Assembly (NCBI GenBank): GCA_958298945.1
Contig: OY282608.1
Span: forward strand, 63,030,951 to 63,094,950
DNA length: 64,000 bases
Origin: Atherix ibis
Lineage: Eukaryota > Arthropoda > Insecta > Diptera > Athericidae
Direction of reading: 5' to 3'
The notes below the pieces were generated by a model. It saw only the letters and a program-made list of their open reading frames with translations, did not search any database and had not been told where the DNA came from. Below are positions 11,224 to 22,999 of the stretch, piece after piece (position 1 is the stretch's first letter; every line of letters starts with the position of its first letter). A program made the position numbers and the translations under genes.

Positions 11224-12815
11224 CTTGTTGGTTTGTTGGTTTGTTGGTTTGTTGGCTTGTTGGTTTGTTTGTTTGTTGGCTTGTTGGCTTGTTGGTTTGT
11301 TGGTTTGTTGGCTTGTTAGTTACTTAGTTTGTTGGTTTGTTGGCATGTTGGTTTGTTGGTATGTTGGTTTGTTGGCTTGTTGGTTTCTTGGTTTGTTGGC
11401 TTGTTGGCTTGTTGGTTTGTTGGTTTGTTGGTTTGTGGGCTTGTTGGTTTGTTGGTTTGTTGGCTTGTTGGTTTGTTAGTTTGTTGGTTTGTTGGTTTGT
11501 TGGTTTGTTGGTTTGTTGGTTTGTTGGTTTATTTGTTTGTTGGTTTGTTAGCTTGTTGGTTTGTTGGTTTGTTGGTTTGTTGGCTTGTTGGTTTGTTGGT
11601 TTGTTGGCTTCTTGGCTTTTTGGTTTGTTGGTTTGTTGGCTTGTTGGCTTGTTGGTTTGTTGGTTTGTTGGTTTGTTGGTTTGTTGTCTTGTTGGTTTGT
11701 TGGTTTGTTGGCTTGTTGGTTTGTTGGTTTGTTGGTTTGTTGGCTTGTTGGCTTGTTCGTTTGTTGGTTTGTTGGCTTGTTGGTTTGTTGATTTGTTGGC
11801 TTGTTGGCTTGTTGCTTTGTTGGTTTGTTGGTTTGTTGGCTTGTTGGCTTGTTGGTTTGTTAGTTTGTTGGCTTTTTGGTTATTTGGTTTGTTGGTTTGT
11901 AGGTTTGTTGGCTTGTTGGTTTGTTGGTTTGTTGGTTTGTTGGTTTGTTGGTTTGTTGGCTTGTTGGTTTGTTGGTTTTTTGGTTTGTTGGTTTATTTGT
12001 TTGTTGGTTTGTTGGCTTGTTGGTTTGTTGGTTTGTTGGTTTGTTGGCTTGTTGGTTTGTTGGTTTGTTGGTTTGTTGGCTTGTTGGCTTGTTGGTTTGT
12101 TGGTTTGTTGGCTTGTTGGCTTGTTGGTTTGTTGGTTTGTTGGCTTGTTGGCTTGTTGGTTTGTTGGTTTGTTGGTTTGTTGGCTTGTTGGTTTGTTGGT
12201 TTGTTGGCTTGTTGGTTTGTTGGTTTGTAGGCTTGTTGGCTTGTTGCTTTGTTGGTTTGTTGGCTTGTTGGCTTGTTGGCTTGTTGGTTTGTTAGTTTGT
12301 TGGCTTTTTGGTTACTTGGTTTGTTGGTTTGTTGGTTTGTTGGCTTGCTGGTTTGTTGGCTTGTTGGTTTGTTAGATTGTTGGTTTGTTGGCTTGTTGGC
12401 TTGTTGGTTTGTTGGTTTGTTGGTTTGTTGGTTTGTTGGTTTGTTGGTTTGTTGGTTTGTTGGTTTGTTGGTTTGTTGGTTTTTTGGTTAGTTGGTTTGT
12501 TGGTTTGTTGGCTTATTGGTTTGTTGGTTTGTTGGCTTGTTGGCTTGTTGGTTTGTTGGTTTGTTGGCTTGTTGGTTACTTAGTTTGTTGGTTTGTTGGT
12601 TTGTTGGCTTGTTGGTTTGTTGGTTAGTGGGCTTGTTGGTTTGTTGGTTTGTTGGTTTTTTGGTTTGTTGGTTTGTTGGCTTGTTGGTTTGTTGGTTTGT
12701 TGGTTTTTTGGCTTGTTGGCTTGTTGGTTTGTTGGTTTGTTGGCTTGTTTGTTTGTTGGTTTGTTGGCTTGTTGGCTTGTTGCTTTGCTTGTTTGTTGGT
12801 TTGTTGGCTTGTTGG
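11224..12815. repeat. 1,584-bp tandem duplication, right copy
   Basis: Right partner of 9640-11223. It has the GGTTATTTGG degenerate landmark at 11870 (10286 in the left copy). It gains one octamer near its right part, which changes the offset to 1,592 bp. Confidence 0.93.
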
Positions 12816-13726
12816 CTTGTTGGTTTGTTAGTTTGTTGGGTTGTTGGCTTGTTGCTTTGTTGGTCTGTTGGTTTGTTGGCTTGTTGGCTTGTTGGTTTGT
12901 TAGTTTGTTGGCTTTTTGGTTACTTGGTTTGTTGGTTTGTTGGTTTGTTGGCTTGTTGGTTTGTTGGCTTGTTGTTTTGTTGGTTTGTTGGTTTGTTGGC
13001 TTTTTGGCTTGTTGGTTTGTTGGTTTGTTGGTTTGTTGGTTTGTTGGTTTGTTGGTTTGTTGGTTTGTTGGTTTGTTGGTTTGTTGGTTTGTTGGCTTGT
13101 TGGTTTGTTGGTTTGTGGCTTGTTGGCTTGTTGGTTTGTTGGTTTGTTGGCTTGTTGTTTACTTAGTTTGTTGGTTTGTTGGTTTGTTGGTTTGTTGGTT
13201 AGTTGGCTTGTTGGCTTGTTGGTTTGTTGGTTTGTTGGTTTTTTGGTTTTTTGGTTTGTTGGTTTGTTGGCTTGTTGGTTTGTTGGTTTGTTGGTTTGTT
13301 GGCTTGTTGGCTTGTTGGTTTGTTGGTTTGTTGGCTTGTTTATTTGTTGGTTTGTTGGCTTTTTGGCTTGTTGCTTTGTTTGTTTGTTGGTTTGTTGGCT
13401 TGTTAGCTTGTTGGTTTGTTAGTTTGTTGGCTTTTTGGTTACTTGGTTTGTTGGTTTGTTGGTTTGTTGGCTTGTGGGTTTGTTGGCTTGTTGGCTTGTT
13501 GGTTTGTTGGATTGTTGGTTTGCTGGCTTGTTGGCTTGTTGGTTTGTTGGTTTGTTGGTTTGTTGGTTTGTTGGTTTATTGGTTTGTTGGTTTTTTGGTT
13601 AGTTGGTTTGTTGGTTTGTTGGTTTTTTGGTTTGTTGGTTTGTTGGTTTGTTGGCTTGTTAGTTTGTTGGTTTGTTGGCTTGTTGGCTTGTTGTTTTGTT
13701 GGTTTGTTGGCTTGTTGGTTACTTAG
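12492..13726. repeat. ~6.55-kb spaced duplication, right copy
   Basis: Partner of 5934-7183. The 7-bp unit at 6142-6148 in the left copy is not shared here, so that slip is private to the left copy or was repaired in this one. Landmarks at 12910 and 13429 correspond to 6367 and 6886, with the same 519-bp spacing. Confidence 0.85.
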
Positions 13727-14506
13727 TTTGTTGGTTTGTTGGCTTGTTGGTTTGTTGGTTAGTTGGTTTGTTGGCTTGTTGGTTTGTTGGTTTGTTGGTT
13801 TGTTGGCTTGTTGGCTTGTTGGTTTGTTGGTTTGTTGGCTTGTTTGTTTGTTGGTTTGTTGGCTTGTTGGCTTGTTGCTTTGTTTGTTTGTTGATTTGTT
13901 GGCTTGTTGGCTTGTTGGTTTGTTAGTTTGTTGGCTTTTTGGTTACTTGGTTTGTTGGTTTGTTGGCTTTTGGGTTTGTTGGCTTGTTGGCTTGTTGGTT
14001 TGTTGGTTTGTTGGTTTGTTGGCTTGTTGGTTTGTTGGCTTGTTGGCTTGTTGGCTTGTTGGTTTGTTGGTTTGTTGGCTTGTTCGTTTGTTGGTTTGTT
14101 GGCTTGTTGGTTTGTTGGTTTGTTGGTTTGTTGGCTTGTTGGCTTGTTGGTTTGTTGGTTTGTTGGTTTGTTGGTTTGTTGGCTTGTTGGTTTGTTGGTT
14201 TGTTGGTTTGTTGGTTTGTTGGCTTGTTGGTTTGTTGGTTTGTTGGCTTGTTGGTTTGTTGGTTTGTTTGCTTGTTGGCTTGTTGTTTTGTTGGTTTGAT
14301 GGTTTTTTGGGTTTTTGGTTTGTTGGTTTGTTGGTTTGTTGGTTTGTTGGTTTGTTGGTTTGTTGGCTTGTTGGTTTGTTGGTTAGTTGGCTTGTTGGCT
14401 TGTTGGTTTGTTGGTTTGTTGGTTTTTTGGTTTGTTGGTTTGTTGGCTTGTTGGTTTGTTGGTTTGTTGGCTTGTTGGTTTGTTGGTTTGTTGGCTTGTT
14501 GGCTTG

Positions 14507-14513
14507 TTGCTTG
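14507..14513 (+). other. Phase slip: 7-bp unit TTGCTTG (-1)
   Basis: TTGCTTTG short by one T. The same 7-bp form at 55429-55435 lies in a different context and is probably independent. Confidence 0.92.
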
Positions 14514-15009
14514 TTGGTTTGTTGGTTTGTTGGTTTGTTGGTTTTTTGGTTTGTTGGTTTGTTGGCTTGTTGGTTTGTTGGCTTGTTAGCTTGTTGGTTT
14601 GTTGGTTTGTTGGTTTGTTGGTTTGTTGGTTTGTTGGTTTTTTGGTTTGTTGATTTATTTATTTGTTGGTTTGTTGGCTTGTTGGTTTGTTGGTTTGTTG
14701 GCTTGTTGGTTTGTTGGTTTGTTGGTTTGTTGGTTTGTTGGCTTGTTGGCTTGTTGGTTTTTTGGTTTGTTGGCTTGTTGGCTTGTTGGTTTGTTGGTTT
14801 GTTGGCTTGTTGGTTTGTTGGTTTGTTGGTTTGTTGGCTTGTTGGTTTGTTGGTTTGTTGGCTTGTTGGTTTGTTGGTTTGTTGGCTTGTTGGCTTGTTG
14901 CTTTGTTGGTTTGTTGGTTTGTTGGCTTGTTGGCTTGTTGGTTTGTTAGTTTGTTGGCTTTTTGGTTACTTAGTTTGTTGGTTTGTTAGCTTGTTGGTTT
15001 GTTGGTTAG

Positions 15010-15760
15010 TTGGTTTTTTGGTTTGTTGGTTTGTTGGCTTGTTGGTTACTTAGTTTGTTGGTTTGTTTGTTTGTTGGCTTGTTGGTTTGTTGGTTAGTTG
15101 GCTTGTTGGCTTGTTGGTTTGTTGGTTTGTTCGTTTGTTGGTTTGTTGGCTTCTTGGCTTGTTGGTTTGTTGGTTTGTTGGCTTGTTGGTTTGTTGGTTT
15201 GTTTGCTTGTTGGCTTGTTGCTTTGTTGGTTTGTTGGTTTGTTGGCATTTTGGCTTGTTGGTTTGTTAGTTTGTTGGCTTTTTGGTTACTTGGTTTGTTG
15301 GTTTGTTGGTTTTTTGGCTTGTTGGTTTGTTGGCTTGTTGGTTTGTTGGTTTGTTGGCTTCATGGCTTGTTGGTTTGTTGGTTTGTTGGTTTTTTGGTTT
15401 TTTGGTTTGTTGGTTTGTTGGTTTGTTGGTTTGTTGGTTTGTTGGTTTGTTGGTTTGTTGGCTTGTTGGTTTGTTGGTTAGTTGGCTTGTTGGCTTGTTG
15501 GTTTGTTAGTTTGTTGGTTTTTTGGTTTGTTGGTTTGTTGGCTTGTTGGTTTGTTGGTTTGTTGGCTTGTTGGTTTGTTGGTTTGTTGGCTTGTTGGCTT
15601 GTTGCTTTGTTGGTTTGTTGGTTTGTTGGTTTGTTGGTTTGTTGGTTTGTTGGTTTGTTGGTTTGTTGGTTTGTTGGTTTGTTGGCTTGTTGGCTTGTTG
15701 GTTTGTTGGTTTGTTGGTTTGTTGGTTTGTTGGTTTGTTGGTTTGTTGGTTTGTTGGTTT
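15010..15760. repeat. 2,656-2,664-bp spaced duplication, left copy
   Basis: Matches 17666-18424. Both contain GGCTTCTTGG or its close variant GGCTTCATGG, followed by GGTTTTTTGGTTTTTTGG and GGTTAGTTGGCTTG. A third related start lies near 16418, giving irregular spacings of about 1,408 and 1,248 bp. Confidence 0.75.
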
Positions 15761-17665
15761 TTTGGTTTGTTGGTTTATTTGTTTGTTGGTTTGTTGGCTT
15801 GTTGGTTTGTTGGTTTGTTGGTTTGTTGGCTTGTTGGTTTGTTGGTTTGTTGGTTTGTTGGTTTGTTGGTTTGTTGGCTTGTTGGCTTGTTGGTTTGTTG
15901 GTTTGTTGGCTTGTTGGCTTGTTGGTTTGTTGGTTTGTTGGCTTGTTGGTTTGTTGGTTTGTTGGTTTGTTGGCTTGTTGGTTTGTTGGTTTGTTGGCTT
16001 GTTGGTTTGGTGGTTTGTTGGCTTGTTGGCTTTGTGCTTTGTTGGTTTGTTGGTTTGTTGGTTTGTTGGTTTGTTGGCTTGTTGGTTTGTTAGTTTGTTG
16101 GCTTTTTGGTTACTTGGTTTGTTGGTTTGTTGGTTTGTTGGCTTGTTGGTTTGTTGGCTTGTTGGTTTGTTGGTTAGTTGGCTTGTTGGCTTGTTGGTTT
16201 GTTGGTTTGTTGGTTTTTTGGTTTGTTGGTTTGTTGGCTTGTTGGTTTGTTGGTTTGTTGGCTTGTTGGTTTGTTTGTTTGTTGGCTTGTTGGCTTGTTG
16301 CTTTGTTGGTTTGTTGGTTTTTTGGCTTGTTGGCTTGTTGGTTTGTTAGTTTGTTGGCTTTTTGGTTACTTAGTTTGTTGGTTTGTTGGTTTGTTGACTT
16401 GTTGGTTTGTTGGTTAGTTGGTTTTTTGGTTTGTTGGTTTGTTGGCTTGTTGGTTACTTAGTTTGTTGGTTTGTTGGTTTGATGGCTTGTTGGTTTGTTG
16501 GTTAGTTGGCTTGTTGGCTTGTTGGTTTGTTGGTTTGTTGGTTTTTTGGTTTGTTGGTTTGTTGGCTTGTTGGTTTGTTGGTTTGTTGGCTTGTTGGTTT
16601 GTTGGTTTGTTGGCTTGTTGGCTTGTTCCTTTGTTGGTTTGTTGGTTTGTTGGCTTGTTGTTTTGTTAGTTTGTTGGCTTTTTGGTTACTTGGTTTGTTG
16701 GTTTGTTAATTTGTTGGCTTGTTGGTTTGTTGGCTTGTTGGTTTGTTGGATTGTTGGTTTGTTGGCTTGTTGGCTTGTTGGTTTGTTGGTTTGTTGGTTT
16801 GTTGGTTTGTTGGTTTGTTGGTTTGTTGGTTTGTTGGTTTGTTGGTTTTTTGGTTAGTTGGTTTGTTGGTTTGTTGGCTTATTGGTTTGTTGGTTTCTTG
16901 GCTTGTTGGCTTGTTGGTTTGTTGGTTTGTTGGCTTGTTGGTTACTTAGTTTGTTGGTTTGTTGGTTTGTTGGCTTGTTGGTTTGTTGGTTAGTGGGCTT
17001 GTTGGTTCGTTGGTTTGTTGGTTTTTTGGTTTGTTGGTTTGTTGGCTTGTTGGTTTGTTGGTTTGTTGGTTTGTTGGCTTGTTGGCTTGTTGGTTTGTTG
17101 GTTTGTTGGCTTGTTTGTTGGTTGGTTTGTTGGCTTGTTGGCTTGTTGCTTTGTTTGTTTGTTGGTTTGTGGGCTTGTTGGCTTGTTGGTTTGTTAGTTT
17201 GTTGGCTTGTTGGCTTGTTGCTTTGTTGGTCTGTTGGTTTGTTGGCTTGTTGGTTTGTTAGTTTGTTGGCTTTTTGGTTACTTGGTTTGTTGGTTTGTTG
17301 GTTTGTTGGCTTGTTGGTTTGTTGGCTTGTTGTTTTGTTGGTTTGTTGGTTTGTTGGCTTGTTGGCTTGTTGGTTTGTTGGTTTGTTGGTTTGTTGGTTT
17401 GTTGGTTTGTTGGTTTGTTGGTTTTTTGGTTTGTTGGTTTGTTGGTTTGTTGGCTTGTTGGTTTGTTGGTTTGTTGGCTTGTTGGCTTGTTGGTTTGTTG
17501 GTTTGTTGGCTTGTTGGTTACTTAGTTTGTTGGTTTGTTCGTTTGTTGGCTTGTTGGTTTGTTGGTTAGTTGGCTTGTTGGCTTGTTGGTTTGTTGGTTT
17601 GTTGGTTTTTTGGTTTTTTGGTTTGTTGGTTTGTTGGCTTGTTGGTTTGTTGGTTTGTTGGTTAG

Positions 17666-18424
17666 TTGGTTTTTTGGTTTGTTGGTTTGTTGGCTTGTTG
17701 GTTACTTAGTTTGTTGGTTTGTTGGTTTGTTGGCTTGTTGGTTTGTTGGTTAGTTGGCTTGTTGGCTTGTTGGTTTGTTGGTTTGTTGGTTTGTTGGTTT
17801 GTTGGTTTGTTGGCTTGTTGGCTTGTTGGTTTGTTGGTTTGTTGGCTTGTTAGTTTGTTGGTTTGTTTGCTTGTTGGCTTGTTGCTTTGTTGGTTTGTTG
17901 GTTTGTTGGCTTTTTGGCTTGTTGGTTTGTTAGTTTGTTGGCTTTTTGGTTACTTGGTTTCTTGGTTTGTTGGTTTGTTGGCTTGTTGGTTTGTTGGCTT
18001 GTTGGTTTGTTGGTTTGTTGGCTTCTTGGCTTGTTGGTTTGTTGGTTTGTTGGTTTTTTGGTTTTTTGGTTTGTTGGTTTGTTGGTTTGTTGGTTTGTTG
18101 GTTTGTTGGTTTGTTGGTTTGTTGGCTTGTTGGTTTGTTGGTTAGTTGGCTTGTTGGCTTGTTGGTTTGTTGGTTTGTTGGTTTTTTGGTTTGTTGGTTT
18201 GTTGGCTTGTTGGTTTGTTGGTTTGTTGGCTTGTTGGTTTGTTGGTTTGTTGGCTTGTTGGCTTGTTGCTTTGTTGGTTTGTTGGTTTGTTGGTTTGTTG
18301 GTTTGTTGGTTTGTTGGTTTGTTGGTTTGTTGGTTTGTTGGCTTGTTGGCTTGTTGGTTTGTTGGTTTGTTGGTTTGTTGGTTTGTTGGTTTGTTGGTTT
18401 GTTGGTTTTTTGGTTTGTTGGTTT
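17666..18424. repeat. 2,656-2,664-bp spaced duplication, right copy
   Basis: Partner of 15010-15760. It carries GGCTTCTTGG near 18021 where the left copy reads GGCTTCATGG near 15357. Confidence 0.75.
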
Positions 18425-18497
18425 ATTTGTTTGTTGGTTTGTTGGCTTGTTGGTTTGTTGGTTTGTTGGTTTGTTGGCTTGTTGGTTTGTTGGTTTG

Positions 18498-18502
18498 TTG
18501 GG
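18498..18502 (+). other. Phase slip: 5-bp unit TTGGG (-3)
   Basis: Read as TTGGTTTG-TTGGG-TTGGTTTG. No other copy was seen. Confidence 0.92.
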
Positions 18503-20054
18503 TTGGTTTGTTGGCTTGTTGGTTTGTTGGTTTGTTGGCTTGTTGGCTTGTTGCTTTGTTCGTTTGATGGTTTGTTGGTTTGTTGGTTTTTTGGTTTGTT
18601 GGTTTGTTGGTTTGTTGGCTTGTTGGCTTGTTGGTTTGTTGGTTTGTTGGCTTGTTGGTTTGTTAGTTTGTTGGTTTGTTGGCTTGTTGGCTTGTTGGCT
18701 TGTTGGTTCGTTGGTTTTTTGGTTTGTTGGTTTGTTGGTTTGTTGGTTTGTTGGTTTGTTGGTTTGTTGGTTTGTTGGTTTATTTGTTTGTTGGTTTGTT
18801 GGCTTGTTGGTTTGTTGGTTTGTTGGTTTGTTGGCTTGTTGGTTTGTTGGTTTGTTGGTTTGTTGCTTTGTTGGTTTGTTGGTTTGTTGGCTTGTTGGCT
18901 TGTTGGTTTGTTGGTTTGTTGGCTTGTTGGTTTGTTGGTTTATTGGCTTGTTGGCTTGTTGGTTTGTTGGTTTGTTGGCTTGTTGGTTACTTAGTTTGTT
19001 GGTTTGTTGGTTTGTTGGCTTGTTGGTTTGTTGGTTAGTTGGCTTGTTGGCTTGTTGGTTTGCTGGTTTGTTGGTTTTTTGGTTTGTTGGTTTGTTGGCT
19101 TGTTGGTTTGTTGGTTTGTTGGTTTGTTGGCTTGTTGGCTTGTTGGTTTGTTGGTTTGTTGGCTTGTTTGTTTGTTGGTTTGTTGGCTTGTTGGCTTGTT
19201 GCTTTGTTTGTTTGTTGGTTTGTTGGCTTGTTGGCTTGTTGGTTTGTTAGTTTGTTGGCTTGTTGGCTTGTTGCTTTGTTGGTTTGTTGGTTTGTTGGCT
19301 TGTTGGCTTGTTGGTTTGTTAGTTTTTTGGCTTTTTGGTTACTTGGTTTGTTGGTTTGTTGGTTTGTTGGCTTGTTGGTTTGTTGGCTTGTTGGTTTGTT
19401 GGTTTGTTGGTTTGTTGGCTTGTTGGCTTGTTGGTTTGTTGGTTTGTTGGCTTGTTGGTTACTTAGTTTGTTGGTTTGTTGGTTTGTTGGCTTGTTGGTT
19501 TGTTGGTTAGTTGGCTTGTTGGCTTGTTGGTTTGTTGGTTTGTTGGTTTTTTGGTTTGTTGGTTTGTTGGCTTGTTGGTTTGTTGGTTTGTTGGTTTGTT
19601 GGTTTGTTGGCTTGTTGGCATGTTGGTTTGTTGGTTTGTTGGCTTGTTTGTTTGTTGGTTTGTTGGCTTGTTGGCTTGTTGCTTTGTTTGTTTGTTGGTT
19701 TGTTGGCTTGTTGGCTTGTTGGTTTGTTAGTTTGTTGGCTTTTTGGTTACTTGGTTTGTTGGTTTGTTGGTTTGTTGGCTTGTGGGTTTGTTGGCTTGTT
19801 GGTTTGTTGGTTTGTTGGCTTGTTGGTTTGTTGGCTTGTTGGCTTGTTGGCTTGTTGGTTTGTTGGTTTGTTGGCTTGTTGGTTTGTTGGTTTGTTGGCT
19901 TCTTGGCTTGTTGGTTTGTTGGTTTGTTGGTTTTTTGGTTTTTTGGTTTGTTGGTTTGTTGGTTTGTTGGTTTGTTGGTTTGTTGGTTTGTTGGTTTGTT
20001 GGTTTGTTGGTTTGTTGGTTTGTTGGTTTGTTGGCTTGTTGGCTTGTTAGTTTG

Positions 20055-20061
20055 TTAGTTG
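20055..20061 (+). other. Phase slip: 7-bp unit TTAGTTG (copies at 21550 and 27957)
   Basis: Three copies at offsets of 1,495 and 6,407 bp mark the starts of the three 1,495-bp-family blocks. Confidence 0.95.
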
Positions 20062-21549
20062 TTAGTTTGTTGGCTTTTTGGTTACTTGGTTTGTTGGTTT
20101 GTTGGTTTGTTGGCGTGTTGGCTTGTTGGTTTGTTGGTTTGTTGGTTTATTTGTTTGTTGGTTTATTGGCTTGTTGGTTTGTTGGTTTGTTGGTTTGTTG
20201 GCTTGTTGGTTTGTTGGTTTGTTGGCTTGTTGGCTTGTTGGTTTGTTGGTTTGTTGGCTTGTTGGTTACTTAGTTTGTTGGTTTGTTGGCATGTTGGTTT
20301 GTTGGTTTGTTGGTTTGTTGGCTTGTTGGTTTGTTGGTTTGTTGGTTTGTTGGCTTGTTGGCTTGTTGGTTTGTTGGTTGGTTGGGTTGTTGGTTTGTTG
20401 GCTTTTTGGTTTGTTGGCTTGTTGGTTTGTTGGTTTGTTGGTTTGTTGGCTTGTTGGTTTGTTGGTTTGTTGGGTTGTTGGTTTGTTGGCTTTTTGGCTT
20501 GTTGGTTTGTTAGTTTGTTGGTTTGTTGGTTTGTTGGCTTGTTGGTTTGTTGGTTTGTTGGCTTCTTGGCTTGTTGGTTTGTTGGTTTGTTGGTTTTTTG
20601 GTTTTTTGGTTTGTTGGTTTGTTGGTTTGTTGGTTTGTTGGTTTGTTGGTTTGTTGGTTTTTTGGTTTGTTGGTTTGTTGGTTTGTTGGTTTGTTGGCTT
20701 GTTGGCTTGTTGGTTTGTTAGTTTGTTAGTTTGTTGGCTTTTTGGTTACTTGGTTTGTTGGTTTGTTGGTTTGTTGGCGTGTTGGCTTGTTGGTTTGTTG
20801 GTTTGTTGGTTTATTTGTTTGTTGGTTTGTTGGCTTGTTGGTTTGTTGGTTTGTTGGTTTGTTGGCTTGTTGGTTTGTTGGTTTGTTGGCTTGTTGGCTT
20901 GTTGGTTTGTTGGTTTGTTGGCTTGTTGGTTACTTAGTTTGTTGGTTTGTTGGCATGTTGGTTTGTTGGTTTGTTGGTTTGTTGGCTTGTTGGTTTGTTG
21001 GTTTGTTGGTTTGTTGGCTTGTTGGCTTGTTGGTTTGTTGGTTTGTTGGGTTGTTGGTTTGTTGGCTTTTTGGTTTGTTGGCTTGTTGGTTTGTTGGTTT
21101 GTTGGTTTGTTGGCTTGTTGGTTTGTTAGTTTGTTGGTTTGTAGGCTTGTCGGCTTGTTGGTTTGTTGGTTTTTTGGTTTGTTGGTTTGTTGGTTTGTTG
21201 GTTTGTTGGTTTATTTGTTTGTTGGTTTGTTGGTTTGTTGGTTTGTTGGTTTGTTGGTTTGTTGGCTTGTTGGCTTGTTGGTTTGTTGGTTTGTTGGCTT
21301 GTTGGCTTGTTGGTTTGTTGGTTTGTTGACTTGTTGGTTACTTAGTTTGTTGGTTTGTTGGCATGTTGGTTTTTTGGTATGTTGGTTTGTTGGCTTCTTG
21401 GCTTGTTGGTTTGTTGGTTTGTTGGTTTTTTGGTTTTTTGGTTTGTTGGTTTGTTGGTTTGTTGGTTTGTTGGTTTGTTGGTTTGTTGGTTTGTTGGTTT
21501 GTTGGTTTGTTGGTTTGTTGGTTTGTTGGCTTGTTGGCTTGTTGGTTTG
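20055..21549. repeat. 1,495-bp tandem duplication, copy 1
   Basis: Offset to copy 2 is 1,495 bp (187 units minus 1 bp). The odd base comes from a 7-bp unit, TTAGTTG, at 20055-20061 and 21550-21556. Landmarks 20072 and 20736 reappear at 21567 and 22231. The copies stop matching near 21393/22888. Confidence 0.95.
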
Positions 21550-22888
21550 TTAGTTGTTAGTTTGTTGGCTTTTTGGTTACTTGGTTTGTTGGTTTGTTGG
21601 TTTGTTGGCGTGTTGGCTTGTTGGTTTGTTGGTTTGTTGGTTTATTTGTTTGTTGGTTTATTGGCTTGTTGGTTTGTTGGTTTGTTGGTTTGTTGGCTTG
21701 TTGGTTTGTTGGTTTGTTGGCTTGTTGGCTTGTTGGTTTGTTGGTTTGTTGGCTTGTTGGTTACTTAGTTTGTTGGTTTGTTGGCATGTTGGTTTGTTGG
21801 TTTGTTGGTTTGTTGGCTTGTTGGTTTGTTGGTTTGTTGGTTTGTTGGCTTGTTGGCTTGTTGGTTTGTTGGTTGGTTGGGTTGTTGGTTTGTTGGCTTT
21901 TTGGTTTGTTGGCTTGTTGGTTTGTTGGTTTGTTGGTTTGTTGGCTTGTTGGTTTGTTGGTTTGTTGGGTTGTTGGTTTGTTGGCTTTTTGGCTTGTTGG
22001 TTTGTTAGTTTGTTGGTTTGTTGGTTTGTTGGCTTGTTGGTTTGTTGGTTTGTTGGCTTCTTGGCTTGTTGGTTTGTTGGTTTGTTGGTTTTTTGGTTTT
22101 TTGGTTTGTTGGTTTGTTGGTTTGTTGGTTTGTTGGTTTGTTGGTTTGTTGGTTTTTTGGTTTGTTGGTTTGTTGGTTTGTTGGTTTGTTGGCTTGTTGG
22201 CTTGTTGGTTTGTTAGTTTGTTAGTTTGTTGGCTTTTTGGTTACTTGGTTTGTTGGTTTGTTGGTTTGTTGGCGTGTTGGCTTGTTGGTTTGTTGGTTTG
22301 TTGGTTTATTTGTTTGTTGGTTTGTTGGCTTGTTGGTTTGTTGGTTTGTTGGTTTGTTGGCTTGTTGGTTTGTTGGTTTGTTGGCTTGTTGGCTTGTTGG
22401 TTTGTTGGTTTGTTGGCTTGTTGGTTACTTAGTTTGTTGGTTTGTTGGCATGTTGGTTTGTTGGTTTGTTGGTTTGTTGGCTTGTTGGTTTGTTGGTTTG
22501 TTGGTTTGTTGGCTTGTTGGCTTGTTGGTTTGTTGGTTTGTTGGGTTGTTGGTTTGTTGGCTTTTTGGTTTGTTGGCTTGTTGGTTTGTTGGTTTGTTGG
22601 TTTGTTGGCTTGTTGGTTTGTTAGTTTGTTGGTTTGTAGGCTTGTCGGCTTGTTGGTTTGTTGGTTTTTTGGTTTGTTGGTTTGTTGGTTTGTTGGTTTG
22701 TTGGTTTATTTGTTTGTTGGTTTGTTGGTTTGTTGGTTTGTTGGTTTGTTGGTTTGTTGGCTTGTTGGCTTGTTGGTTTGTTGGTTTGTTGGCTTGTTGG
22801 CTTGTTGGTTTGTTGGTTTGTTGACTTGTTGGTTACTTAGTTTGTTGGTTTGTTGGCATGTTGGTTTTTTGGTATGTTGGTTTGTTGG
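21550..22888. repeat. 1,495-bp tandem duplication, copy 2
   Basis: Near-identical to copy 1 as far as about 22888, including the GGCGTG units, the GGTTGGTTGGG motif and the GTAGGCTTGTCGG motif. A third copy begins at 27957 at an offset of 6,407 bp. Confidence 0.95.
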
Positions 22889-22999
22889 CTTGTTGGTTTG
22901 TTGGCTTGTTGGCTTGTTGGTTTGTTGGTTTGTTGGTTTGTTGGCTTGTTGGTTTGTTGGTTTGTTGGCTTGTTGGTTTGTTAGTTTGTTGGTTTGTTG

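Noticed and set aside
20055..20068. TTAGTTGTTAGTTTG as a regulatory site or target-site duplication of a mobile element
   Set aside because: It is a 7-bp slipped unit between two TTAG variants. No inverted repeats, transposase or foreign sequence lie nearby, and its three copies are explained by block duplication.
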